Part shown: piece after piece, positions 35,637 to 44,608 of the stretch
How positions within the stretch are numbered: the first letter of the stretch is position 1
How the letters are laid out: each line of letters begins with the position of its first letter
Origin: Microbacteriaceae bacterium VKM Ac-2854
GTDB taxonomy: Bacteria > Actinomycetota > Actinomycetes > Actinomycetales > Microbacteriaceae
Length of the DNA stretch: 64,000 nucleotides
NCBI GenBank assembly: GCA_013205085.1
Contig: JABMLH010000010.1
Coordinates: 1-64,000, forward strand
Direction: 5' to 3'
Position numbers and translations under genes: made by a program
Notes under the pieces: generated by a model
Database searches by the model: none
Told to the model about the DNA's origin: nothing
What the model saw: only the letters and a program-made list of their open reading frames with translations

Positions 35637-37435
35637 GCACCCTCGGCAGTACGGAAGAACGCGACGACCTCAGCCGCTCCGAATCCCGCGACGTGCGTCG
35701 GCGCTCCACGCGCCTGCTCGGCTCGCTGCTGCATCCGCTGCGCGTGCGCCTCGCCCTGACGGCGATCGTCGTCGTGGTCTCCACTGCGGCCCAGGTCGCC
35801 GGCCCGACCTTGATCGCGCTCGGTATCGACAACGGTCTGCCGGCGGTGCTGCGCGGCGACGCGACCCCGCTCGTGCTCACCGTCGCGGCGTACCTGCTCA
35901 CCGGCATCATCGGCGCGGTGCTGATCGCCTGGTACACGGTGCTCTCGGCTCGCATCAGTCAGGCGATCCTGATCGATCTGCGCAAGCGCGTCTTCCTGCA
36001 CACGCAGAAGTTGAGCCTCGAGTTCCACGAGAACTACACCTCCGGGCGCATCATCTCGCGCCAGACCAGCGACCTCGACTCCATCCGCGAACTGCTCGAC
36101 TCCGGCATCAACCAGCTGGTGCAGGGTGCGCTCTACATGGCGTTCATCGCCATCGCGCTGTTCTCGCTCGACGGAGTGAGCGGTCTGGTGCTGGCCGTTT
36201 CGCTGATCCCGTTGTGGTTCCTGACCCGCTGGTTCCAGAAGCGCTCGCAGGCGCTGTTCCGCGAGACGCGGGTCGCCTCGTCGCGCCTGATCGTGCACTT
36301 CGTCGAGACCATGACCGGCATCCGCGCCGTTCAGGCGTTCCGCGCGGAGAAGCGCAACGAGTCCTCCTTCGGGCGGCTGGTGGAGCGCTATCGCGAGAGT
36401 TACCGCAAGGTGTTCGGCTTGTTCGGCACCTTCGACCCCGCGCTGGTGCTGATCGGCAACGTCACCGTCGCGGTGGTGCTGCTCGTGGGCGGCTTCCGGG
36501 TGATCGGCGGCAGCCTCGAGATCGGCGCGCTGCTCGCGGTGCTGCTGTACACCCGGCGCTTCTTCGACCCGATGGAGGAGATGGCGATGTTCTACAACTC
36601 CTACCAATCGGCGGCGGCGGCGCTGGAGAAGATCTCCGGCGTGCTGGCGGAGGAGCCGAGTGTGCCGGATCCGACCCGTCCGGTCGATCTCTGGAAGGCG
36701 CGCGGGCACGTCCGCTTCACCGATGTCGGTTTCGCGTACACGCCGGATCGTCCGATCCTGCCGCGCTTCGAGCTGGACATCCCCGCCGGGCAGACCATCG
36801 CCCTGGTCGGCTCGACCGGCGCCGGCAAATCGACGTTGGCCAAGCTGATCTCGCGCTTCTACGACCCCAGCGAGGGTTCGGTGTCGCTGGATGGCGTGGA
36901 TCTGCGGTTGCTGCATCCGAAGGATCTGCGTCGCGCGATCGTGATGGTGACCCAGGAGGCGTACCTGTTCTCGGGATCCGTCGCCGACAACATCGCGATC
37001 GGGCGCCCCGGCGCGAGCTACGACGAGATCGTCGCCTCGGCGAAGGCGGTCGGCGCGCACGAGTTCATCGAGGCGCTGCCCGACGGCTACGAGACGGATG
37101 TGAACAAGCGCGGCGGGCGGGTCTCGGCCGGTCAGCGCCAGCTGATCTCGTTCGCGCGGGCGTTCCTCGCCGACCCGGCGGTGCTCATCCTGGACGAAGC
37201 GACCAGCTCACTCGACATCCCGAGCGAGCGCCTCGTGCAGGAGGGCCTGCAGACGCTGCTCGCCGATCGCACCGCGGTGATCATCGCGCACCGCCTCTCG
37301 ACGGTCGCGATCGCCGACCGAGTGCTGGTGATGGAGCACGGTCGGATCGTGGAGGACGGCACCCCGGAGGCGCTGATCGCCGGCACCGGGCGCTTCGCCC
37401 AGCTGCACGCCGCCTGGCGCGACAGCCTGGTCTAG
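35633..37435 (+). CDS. ABC exporter half-transporter, catalytic NBD
   Basis: Partner of the upstream half-transporter; 600 residues. Six-helix domain (about 35-330), Walker A G393-S400 (GSTGAGKS), a normal catalytic Glu522 in VLILDE, but a degenerate signature VSAGQ (497-501) where LSGGQ is usual. In a heterodimer its signature would pair with the degenerate Walker B of the partner, leaving one competent and one degenerate ATP site. The N-terminus (35 residues, charged) precedes the first helix. Translationally coupled by the ATGA overlap. A GAGGGACCC-type hairpin follows the stop by 2 bp. Confidence 0.93.
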   Translation: MSTLGSTEERDDLSRSESRDVRRRSTRLLGSLLHPLRVRLALTAIVVVVSTAAQVAGPTLIALGIDNGLPAVLRGDATPLVLTVAAYLLTGIIGAVLIAWYTVLSARISQAILIDLRKRVFLHTQKLSLEFHENYTSGRIISRQTSDLDSIRELLDSGINQLVQGALYMAFIAIALFSLDGVSGLVLAVSLIPLWFLTRWFQKRSQALFRETRVASSRLIVHFVETMTGIRAVQAFRAEKRNESSFGRLVERYRESYRKVFGLFGTFDPALVLIGNVTVAVVLLVGGFRVIGGSLEIGALLAVLLYTRRFFDPMEEMAMFYNSYQSAAAALEKISGVLAEEPSVPDPTRPVDLWKARGHVRFTDVGFAYTPDRPILPRFELDIPAGQTIALVGSTGAGKSTLAKLISRFYDPSEGSVSLDGVDLRLLHPKDLRRAIVMVTQEAYLFSGSVADNIAIGRPGASYDEIVASAKAVGAHEFIEALPDGYETDVNKRGGRVSAGQRQLISFARAFLADPAVLILDEATSSLDIPSERLVQEGLQTLLADRTAVIIAHRLSTVAIADRVLVMEHGRIVEDGTPEALIAGTGRFAQLHAAWRDSLV

Positions 37436-37437
37436 CC

Positions 37438-37508
37438 GCGAGGGACCCGCGCAGCGCTCGAGGGACCCCGTGTGGTGGGGTCCCTCGCGCGCTGCCGGGG
37501 TCCGTCGC
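37438..37508. repeat. Long inverted repeat with GAGGGACCC arms (copy 2)
   Basis: Two 32-nt arms (37438-37469, 37477-37508) match at 28 positions around a 7-nt loop. The outer GCGAGGGACCC and AGCGC blocks match copy 1 at 11894. It fills the gap between convergent stops (2 bp and 5 bp away). Confidence 0.85.
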
Positions 37509-37513
37509 GGGCG

Positions 37514-38734
37514 CTACTTCGTGTAAAGGTACTTGCTGCCGACGGAGGTCGCCGAGGTGCCTGCCGGGGTGGTCACCCGGACGTCGACCAGGCGGGCCGA
37601 GGCGACGGCGGGCACCTTCGCGGTGATCTTCGTGCCGGAGACCACCACGACGTTGGTCGCCGGGGTGGTGCCGAAGGCGACCGTCGAACCGGGCGCGAAG
37701 CCCGAACCCGTGATCGTGATCGTGCTGCCGCCCGAGCGCTTGCCGGTGTACGACGACAGCGCCGTCACCTTCGGGGCGACGTTCGCCGCGGCGCTGAGCG
37801 TGAGCACGAGCGTGCCCGAGTCGAGGTAGAAGCCGCCAGCCTGGATGAACACGGAGGATCCGGCCGCGACCGGCAGCGTCACGATCGCGTTCGCCTTGTC
37901 GCCGTACTCGAACGGCGAGCCGCTCGAGCTCACGTCAGGGCAGGCAAGGGGCGTGCCCGGCGTGCCGCCGGCATCCGCGTAGACCGCGAAGTCGACGTCG
38001 TAGTTCGACGAGCGGGCGTCGACGGTGAGCAGTTGCGCGGCCGGCGCCGTGTAGCGGTACCAGAGGGTGTTCACGATCGCGACTTCGGGATAGGGCAACT
38101 CGCAGCCGGCCGGCTGCTCGATGACCCAGCTGGTGTGCGTCGTGTCGGCCGTGGTGGTCGACGGGGCGAGCAACGGCTTCGCCTCGGCGGGCGTCTCGTT
38201 CAGTGCCGGACCGGAGGCGAGGGCGAACGTCGCGCTGGTGCCGGGCTGGTCGTCCAGTTCCGTCTTGCCGACCTGGAACCAGTACGTGGTGCCGGCGGTC
38301 GCCTGCACATCCACGACCGGTCGGAACTGGCTCTCGCCGCAACCGACGAGCGTCAGAGCGTTCAGCGCGGCTCCGGTGTAGACGTTGATCTGCTCCTGGA
38401 AGTTCGCGCTCGCGGGCCCCGACGCGGTGAGCGTCTGCCGCGCGGTGGAGACGTACTTGTACCAGAGGGTGTTCGACTGCTGGTACTGGTACTCGGAGTA
38501 ATCGGGATCCGATTCGGTGCACAACAGCGGCTCGCTCGGTTGCGTCGTCGCCTCGGCGAGCGCGACGGGAGTGGAGTACGGCAGGGCCGACACCACGGTC
38601 GCGTTGGCGAAGGCGTCGTTCGAGGGCGGTGCTGCGGAGGCGGCAGGGGCGGCGGCGACGGTCATGGCGAGGCCGACGGCGGCGGCGATGGCCAGGGTCG
38701 AGAGGCGGGCGGACAGGGGATGAAGGGTGGGCAT
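37514..38734 (-). CDS. Secreted protein with IPT/TIG domain
   Basis: Product of 406 residues. Signal peptide to about residue 34 (AAPAASAAPPSN). Two similar beta-domains of the pre-peptidase C-terminal type follow: NDAFANATVVSALPY...NTLWYKYVS...INVYTGAALNALTLVGC, then ETPAEAKPLLAPS...NTLWYRYTAPA...DVDFAVYADAGG. The last 85 residues are an IPT/TIG unit (PKVTALSSYTGKRSGGSTITI.GSGFAPGSTV.FG, VDVRVTTPAGTS). No enzyme domain is seen, so a binding or structural role outside the cell is likely. ATG 38734 with GGAG ribosome-binding site begins the signal peptide. Confidence 0.82.
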   Translation of the reverse strand: MPTLHPLSARLSTLAIAAAVGLAMTVAAAPAASAAPPSNDAFANATVVSALPYSTPVALAEATTQPSEPLLCTESDPDYSEYQYQQSNTLWYKYVSTARQTLTASGPASANFQEQINVYTGAALNALTLVGCGESQFRPVVDVQATAGTTYWFQVGKTELDDQPGTSATFALASGPALNETPAEAKPLLAPSTTTADTTHTSWVIEQPAGCELPYPEVAIVNTLWYRYTAPAAQLLTVDARSSNYDVDFAVYADAGGTPGTPLACPDVSSSGSPFEYGDKANAIVTLPVAAGSSVFIQAGGFYLDSGTLVLTLSAAANVAPKVTALSSYTGKRSGGSTITITGSGFAPGSTVAFGTTPATNVVVVSGTKITAKVPAVASARLVDVRVTTPAGTSATSVGSKYLYTK

Positions 38735-38959
38735 GCGAGTGCTCCGGATTGCGGGCCGGGCGTCGCCGCGGGCCGAGGTCGGACTCGGCGGGATGCTGTC
38801 GGCGACGGTGCCGGGATGCGGGTGGTGCGACGGTGGCGCGTGAGCGCCGGGTACGAGAGGCGGGTCGGCCGGTTCGACGCTGAAGGGGCCGCTGATTCTG
38901 AGAGGGTCCGCAGACATTCGCATCGTGGCACTCCGCGACAGCGGCGTCAATGCCGCGCG

Positions 38960-40165
38960 TCACACCACCACGATCTTCGGCATCCGGATGCCGTTGAAGC
39001 CGGTCGCGGTCACCGCGGTGTAGGCGCCCATCATCGGGCTGACCAGCAGCGATCCGATGCCCAGCGGCGGCAGCGGCAGTGCCCGCGCGATCACGTCGAC
39101 GCTGTCGCAGGTCGGGCCGGCCACGGTCACCGGTCGGGTGTGCAGGCCGCGCACCTCGCCCAGCTCGCTCGCCGCGAAGATCAGCGCGTGCACGTCCTCC
39201 GCCGGGATGTTCGAGTAGCCGCCGTACACCCCGTCGTCGAGGTACAGCCAGCGGCCGTCGCGGCGCTCGTTCACCCCGACGACGGTGCTGACGAGGGTCA
39301 TCGACGGCGCGGCGATGAAGCGTCCCGGTTCGGCGAGGATGCGCATCCGGCCCGGTACCGCACGCAAGGCCCGGCGCAGTCCCGCGGCGAGCTGGGCGAA
39401 CTCGGGGACCGCCTCGTCGTAGCCGATCGGGAAGCCGCCGCCGATGTCGATGGTGTCGAAGGCGATGCCGAGTTCGGCCTCCAGGGCGGCCGCCAACCGC
39501 AGCGTAGTGTCGATCGCGCGGGCGAACGGGCGAGCCTGCGTGGTCTGGCTGCCGACGTGGAAGCTGAAACCGGCCACGCGGATCCGCAGCGCCACCGCGC
39601 GCCGCACCAGCGCGGCCGCCTGGGCGAGGTCGGCCCCGAACTTGGCGGAGAGGTCGCTCTTCGCGCGCGGGTTCGGGAAGCTCAGCCGGATCAACAGCCG
39701 CACGTCCGGCGGGAAGCCGCGGAACCGTTCCAACTGTCCCGCGCTGTCGAGGACGAAGGTGCGCAGCCCGGCCACGTAGGCCGCGGTGAGGTCGGCCGTG
39801 TTCGTCATCGGGTGGGTGTGGATGCAGCGGGAAAGGTCGACCCGTTGCTGCTGCAGCAGCGCCACCTCGCCCCGCGAGGCGAGTTCGAAGGAGGCACCGG
39901 AGGCGGCGACGGCGTCGATCACCGCCGGGTGCGGCAGCGCCTTGGTCGCGTAGTGCAGCTCCACCGTCGGCAGCTCGCGCTGCAGAGTGCGCACTTGGGC
40001 GGTGACCCGGCGCGGATCGAGCAGGAACAACGGCGAGCCGAAGTGGCGCACCTTCTCGAAGAGGTCGATCTCGCGTGCGTGTTCGGCGAGTTCGCGGCGG
40101 CAGCGCTCGCGGTGACTCGCGGGGGCGGTCTCGACGGGCGTGGTGAGGGTGCGCAGGAGAGTCAT
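38960..40165 (-). CDS. Ornithine/diaminopimelate-decarboxylase-type (fold III) enzyme
   Basis: Pyridoxal-phosphate decarboxylase of 401 residues. The PLP lysine is Lys75 in HYATKALPHP, the FHVGSQ motif follows, then DIGGGFPIGY, EPGRFIAAPS, and Cys353 in GPTCDSVDVI. The CDSxD motif is the ornithine/lysine-decarboxylase form rather than the diaminopimelate one, so ornithine (putrescine synthesis) or lysine is the probable substrate. It ends in an unusual short hydrophobic tail MPKIVVV. Its ATG overlaps the stop of the upstream membrane protein (ATGA), and a GGAGCTCG site is inside that gene. Confidence 0.9.
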   Translation of the reverse strand: MTLLRTLTTPVETAPASHRERCRRELAEHAREIDLFEKVRHFGSPLFLLDPRRVTAQVRTLQRELPTVELHYATKALPHPAVIDAVAASGASFELASRGEVALLQQQRVDLSRCIHTHPMTNTADLTAAYVAGLRTFVLDSAGQLERFRGFPPDVRLLIRLSFPNPRAKSDLSAKFGADLAQAAALVRRAVALRIRVAGFSFHVGSQTTQARPFARAIDTTLRLAAALEAELGIAFDTIDIGGGFPIGYDEAVPEFAQLAAGLRRALRAVPGRMRILAEPGRFIAAPSMTLVSTVVGVNERRDGRWLYLDDGVYGGYSNIPAEDVHALIFAASELGEVRGLHTRPVTVAGPTCDSVDVIARALPLPPLGIGSLLVSPMMGAYTAVTATGFNGIRMPKIVVV

Positions 40166-40638
40166 GGCACGAGCTCCGTTTCGGGTTCGATCAGGCGTTT
40201 GCCGAGTTCGTAGCTCGTGATGGTGACGGCGTAGAAGACGACGTCGGCGGCGAGCTTGCCGACCAGCCACCCCAGCCACGGCTCGACGAGCAGCAGGGGG
40301 CCGAGCCCGAAGAGCAGGGGGCGGACAGCGAGCGAGTCGACGATCTCGGCGGGTCCGAATTCGAGCAGCACGCCGCGCAGGGTCAGTACCGCAGCGTGGG
40401 CTGCTCCGGCCGTGCGGCGATGCAGTCGGAAGCCGCGCGCGACGACCAGGGCGTAGTAGCCCAGGTTCTCGCCGAGTGTGCCGGCGACCGCCGCGGCGAG
40501 CAGGGCGCTCGGGCCGCCTCCACCCACCGCGGCGTAGGCCGCCGCTGCTGACAGCAGCGCGGCCGTGGTGCCCAGGATCTCCGGCGGCAGATAGCGCACG
40601 AGCCACCGTCGGGTGCGGATGCGTGCGGCTCTGGACAT
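40162..40638 (-). CDS. Small membrane protein coupled to the decarboxylase
   Basis: Product of 158 residues with four helices (about 21-42, 48-68, 84-100, 107-137) and a basic start (MSRAARIRTRRW). It has a PPEILGTTAALLSAAAAY motif and a glycine-rich loop. I do not recognise the family. Because it overlaps the decarboxylase gene by 4 bp it is certainly co-translated; a role in moving or sensing the substrate or the polyamine is possible but unproven. The ATG at 40638 is preferred to 40656 by position. Confidence 0.7.
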   Translation of the reverse strand: MSRAARIRTRRWLVRYLPPEILGTTAALLSAAAAYAAVGGGGPSALLAAAVAGTLGENLGYYALVVARGFRLHRRTAGAAHAAVLTLRGVLLEFGPAEIVDSLAVRPLLFGLGPLLLVEPWLGWLVGKLAADVVFYAVTITSYELGKRLIEPETELVP

Positions 40639-40906
40639 GCCCCCAGCCTCGCTCACGCGTCGGCCGCGGCGCGTCGGGGGCAGCCCTGGGATCAGGTCCG
40701 CTCGCGAATCGCGTCGAGGTCAGGTCCTCCGCATGCACAGGATGTCGGGCGAGATCGACGCGCACCGGGACGGGAGCAACCAAGACCCGCGTGATTCCGC
40801 GGGTCGGCCGTGCTCTCACATCGATGGCAGCTCGTTCCGCCCGTGATCCTGTACATGCCGGCCGTTCGAGTTGCCGCGAGCGCCCCGCCCGGCGGCCAGG
40901 ACCGGT
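40639..40906. other. Gap upstream of the decarboxylase operon
   Basis: About 270 bp without a credible gene. It holds a hairpin (GACCCGCG/CGCGGGTC, 40784-40805) that would end the patatin-like gene's transcript, read on the minus strand about 100 bp after its stop. Confidence 0.5.
40784..40805 (-). terminator. Hairpin terminator
   Basis: An 8-bp stem GACCCGCG with a 6-nt loop. It is 102 bp downstream of the patatin-like gene, further than usual, so the call is tentative. Confidence 0.5.
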
Positions 40907-43900
40907 TCAGAGCGGGTTGCGCTGCAACGTGTCCGGGATCGCGATCGGTGTGCGCCGGCGCTCGGGCAGCCACCACACGACGTTGCCCCAGGCCACGGCG
41001 TAGAGGATCACCCCGAGGGAGTCGCGCCAGTACGGCGGGAACGCCCCGGCGATCCACCAACTCGCGATCCCGGCGAGCAGGCCAGCCAGCGTCGCCAGCA
41101 GCACGACGACGGGCCAGCACACACCCTGGGTGAGCGCCCAGTCGGCCCGCGTGCGCGGGATCGGCAGCCAATCCACGGTGAGGATGACCGCGAGCGCGAC
41201 GCCGAGGACGACCATCACGCCGAGCTTGCCCCACTCGTCCAGCGGGAACGCCGCCTCGGGTGCCAGCAGCTGCACGATCGGAGTGCCCGTCCCCAGCAGC
41301 AGCACCACGCTCAGGCACAGCACCGTGCGGCGCTGGCGGCCGGCGACGGGCTCGAACGGCACCGCCCGGGCGAGCGACTTGGCGAACAGCACGATGCCCG
41401 CGCAGGTGGCCAGGCACAGGATGATCAGCAGCGGATCGAAGCGGATCAGCGCCACCACCAGCGGCACGAAGCTGCAGGCGGCGGCCACGGCGGCCCAGCG
41501 GGCATCCCGCACGGATTCGCGCCGCAGCTGCGCGATCCGCTGCGCCTCGCCCGCATTCTCAGCTGCGACAGCGTCCTCGATCGTGCGCCAACGCAGGCGG
41601 CCCGATCGCAACGCGCCCCACAACGAGACGGTGAAGCCGATCGCCACCACGGCAGCGGTGCCGATCGGCACGACCCCGAGCCGCGCGGTCACCTGCTCCG
41701 ACTCCGCCCAGGTCAACAGCCAGGCCGCAGCACCGACGAATCCGGCCAGCACGGCGGCGCGCGGCGGATCCGCGATCGCCGGCAGCACCACGAGGATCGG
41801 CCGCAGCAGCGCCAGCAGGGCCTCGCGGGCGGTCGCCGCCAGCGGCTTACCGTGCACCCGGGTGGCGCGGTCCAGGATGCGCACGGCGCGGGACGCGAGG
41901 GCGACCCGGTAGGCGGGCGAGAGGTTGAAGACGTTGTCGCTGCCCGTCCGCATCCGCGGTCGCAGCTCGACGGCGCTCGCCGTGGGGTCGAAGCCGGGGG
42001 AGTCGCGGTCGTACGGCGAGAGTTCGGCGGTCGCCGCCTCGCGGAGGATCTCCTCCTGCACCGCCGCGGTGGCCCCGCCGGGTTCGCGGTCCGCCTGCTC
42101 CGTCGGCGCGGTCTCCGGGGCGGCGAGCCGGAGGAAGCGCACGATGCCGGCGGCGGCATCCAGTCGACCCCACCACCAGTCGCCCACCCGCCAGTCGGCG
42201 CTGAGGAAGCCGAAGAAGTTGCCGGAGCCGTAGCCGGCGAGCTTGCCGCCCGGAGTCAGCACCACATCCTTGTCGGCCACGAGCACGCGCCCGGCGATCT
42301 CCCCGGCCGTCGACACCTCGCGCTCGCGCAGCGGCCGGCCCTGCGCGTCGAGCTTGCGCGGCTCGTCACGGCGCAACTCCGCGCCGAGCACGGCGCGGCG
42401 CTCGGCGGTCGCCAGCGCCGTGAATCCGGCCGCCTGGGCGGGCTGCTGCGTCACCCCGATGGACCAGAATCGGATGTTCGACACCGTGGGCGGCACACCG
42501 GACGGTGCGATCGCCGCGACGACGTCGAGCGCGGGGATCACCTCGGCCGCTGCGACGCTGAGCGCGGCCCACGGAGACTCCCGCCAGCGCAGTCGCACGC
42601 CCGGATCGTGCGCGTCGATGCCGCGCTGCACCAGGGCGGATTCCGCGCGGAGGCTCGCGACGCAGCCGTCGAGCGCATCCCACAGGTCGGCGAGATCGGG
42701 CGCTGTACTGGCCCTCACCCAGGTCGTCAGCCACGTCGTCAGCTCGCTCGGCTGCGACGTCGGCTGCGCACCCTCGTCAGCCCCGGCCGCGCGCAGCACC
42801 TCCCGGGTCGCGCACTGCCGCGCCTGCACCGCGTGCTGCAGCGCCCGATACGCCGGACCGCGCACCGAGCCGAGATCGCGCAGCCGTCGCCCGCCCGGTT
42901 CGAGGGGTACCCGTTCCAGCGCCCGGGTCCACGCGAGCACGCAGTTCGCGGCATCCGCCAGGGCGCTCGGGCCCCGGAGCAACGATGCCGGCTCGGCCTC
43001 GCGCGAGAGGGCGTCGTAGTGGTCGACGGCAGCGACGCGGAGCCCGCTCAGTCGGTCCGCATCGACGGCCCGCCAGCGCTCGCGCTGGGGCACCGAACTG
43101 GTCAGCTGCCAGACCGAGGGGCGCGAGAGCGCCCGCACGAGCAGCGCCGCGTCGGTGCTCGCCAGAGCCCGCAGGTAGCCCCCGCGGCGGGCCGACCGAG
43201 CGGCTTCACCCCAGTCGGCGCTGCGGATGAGCGCACCGAGCGCGTCGCGGTGGCCCGCATCCGACTGCATCGCGCCGTTGAAGTCGGCGACCTCGTCCAC
43301 CTCGTTCGCCGTCGCCTCACGCCGGGTGCTGCGGCTGACGAATCCGAGTACGGCCTTGCCGAAGCGGCGCAGGGTCGGGTCCCAGCGCTCGTCGCCGCCG
43401 ATCGCCGCGTCGGGATCGGGGTCGAGGAAGAGCAGGGCGCGAGAGGCGTAGGCGTCCGAACTGCGGGTGCGCGCCGCCTCGAGTGCCCGATCGATCGGTA
43501 CGTTATCGAACACCGCGCCGTCGACGACGCGGTAGGGCCGATCCGCCGACGCGCGGTGCCCGCTGAAGGCGCGGCGCATGTCGGGTTGCAGCGCGGTCGA
43601 AGCGGCCTCCGGATCCGCCGGCGATCGGATCAGCGCCGGCTCGAATCCGCCCGGCAGTGACGACGTCGAGCGGGCCGCGTACGCGAGCCGTCGCAACGCC
43701 TCCCCCGCTCCCGCGTCACCGCGCCCCGGGATGCCGTTGCCGAGATCGGGTCGGGCGGCGTCGCCGACGAAGTGGAAGTGCGCCCGCCCCTCCCACGCAT
43801 CCTGCTCGGTCGAGTCGTGCCCGTCGATCGTCGTCGCGGAGAGATCGACGGTCACGTGTTCCGCGACGAGATCCGGGTGCGCGGCGGCGTCCGTCGCGAT

Positions 43901-44464
43901 CGAGCGGGCGGCGGCCTCCGCCTGCGGGAAGAAGTAGCCGTCTCCGTCCATCAGGGCGTCGACGGAGGCCCGCCGCGGCCCGTTCAGCAGGTTCCAGAAG
44001 CCGCCGACGGTGCTCCACGTGCCGAGCAGACTGTCCAAGGTCGCGCCGGAGCGCTGCGCGACGGAGTAGAGCACCGCGTTCAGCCCGCCGGCGGAGGCCC
44101 CGGCGAGCAGGTCGAACTCGACACGGTCGTAACCCGCGGCCGCGAGCAGTTCCGCGTAGCGGGTCGCCCGAGCCTCGAATCCGGGCGGGGGAGTCGCCTC
44201 GGCGTGCGGCACCAGAGCGGTGATACCGCCGTCCTCGTCGGTCACCAGGCGGATGCGTCGCAGCGTGTCCAGTTCCGCGACTGCGCCGCCGATCCACACC
44301 GCGAGGCTGACGCCCCCGCGCATCGCCAGCGCGAAGCGGAGGGTGTGGCCGAAGGCGCGTGGTCGCGGATCGTCCACGCTGCTGCGGCCGGGGCCGACGA
44401 GTTCGAGGCGCACGCCGGGCGCGCCCTCATCGGTCGGTAGCGGTCGGACGAGGATGTCGGTCAT
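40907..44464 (-). CDS. Large patatin-like phospholipase with DUF3376 and membrane tail
   Basis: A 1185-residue protein. N-terminal patatin domain: oxyanion loop MRGGVSLAVWIGG (48-60), nucleophile elbow GASAGG (Ser124) and the catalytic Asp315 in VDGAVFDN. A long Arg/Ala-rich DUF3376-type middle (about 330-850; TLRRFGKAVLGFV...) follows. The last 300 residues hold about eight membrane helices, so the catalytic part is tethered at the membrane facing the cytoplasm. Patatins hydrolyse acyl esters of lipids. ATG 44464 follows a GGGGGCCGGAG stretch. A two-component system lies divergently 145 bp away. Confidence 0.88.
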   Translation of the reverse strand: MTDILVRPLPTDEGAPGVRLELVGPGRSSVDDPRPRAFGHTLRFALAMRGGVSLAVWIGGAVAELDTLRRIRLVTDEDGGITALVPHAEATPPPGFEARATRYAELLAAAGYDRVEFDLLAGASAGGLNAVLYSVAQRSGATLDSLLGTWSTVGGFWNLLNGPRRASVDALMDGDGYFFPQAEAAARSIATDAAAHPDLVAEHVTVDLSATTIDGHDSTEQDAWEGRAHFHFVGDAARPDLGNGIPGRGDAGAGEALRRLAYAARSTSSLPGGFEPALIRSPADPEAASTALQPDMRRAFSGHRASADRPYRVVDGAVFDNVPIDRALEAARTRSSDAYASRALLFLDPDPDAAIGGDERWDPTLRRFGKAVLGFVSRSTRREATANEVDEVADFNGAMQSDAGHRDALGALIRSADWGEAARSARRGGYLRALASTDAALLVRALSRPSVWQLTSSVPQRERWRAVDADRLSGLRVAAVDHYDALSREAEPASLLRGPSALADAANCVLAWTRALERVPLEPGGRRLRDLGSVRGPAYRALQHAVQARQCATREVLRAAGADEGAQPTSQPSELTTWLTTWVRASTAPDLADLWDALDGCVASLRAESALVQRGIDAHDPGVRLRWRESPWAALSVAAAEVIPALDVVAAIAPSGVPPTVSNIRFWSIGVTQQPAQAAGFTALATAERRAVLGAELRRDEPRKLDAQGRPLREREVSTAGEIAGRVLVADKDVVLTPGGKLAGYGSGNFFGFLSADWRVGDWWWGRLDAAAGIVRFLRLAAPETAPTEQADREPGGATAAVQEEILREAATAELSPYDRDSPGFDPTASAVELRPRMRTGSDNVFNLSPAYRVALASRAVRILDRATRVHGKPLAATAREALLALLRPILVVLPAIADPPRAAVLAGFVGAAAWLLTWAESEQVTARLGVVPIGTAAVVAIGFTVSLWGALRSGRLRWRTIEDAVAAENAGEAQRIAQLRRESVRDARWAAVAAACSFVPLVVALIRFDPLLIILCLATCAGIVLFAKSLARAVPFEPVAGRQRRTVLCLSVVLLLGTGTPIVQLLAPEAAFPLDEWGKLGVMVVLGVALAVILTVDWLPIPRTRADWALTQGVCWPVVVLLATLAGLLAGIASWWIAGAFPPYWRDSLGVILYAVAWGNVVWWLPERRRTPIAIPDTLQRNPL

Positions 44465-44595
44465 GGCTCCGGCCCCCTTCGGGCAACGGTCTGGTGAGCG
44501 CCACGGTACGCCGGGCGCGGATGCCGGCACAGAGGGCTGGCCCTGATCGATCGAGCAATTCGCGACGGAAGGATGCGGAAGCGGCGCGAGCGGAG

Positions 44596-44601
44596 CACAA
44601 T
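44596..44601 (+). promoter_or_regulatory. Possible -10 box of the response-regulator gene
   Basis: CACAAT ends 7 nt before ATG 44609, a weak match to the leaderless pattern (first base C rather than T). Confidence 0.35.
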
Positions 44602-44608
44602 CGCTTGC

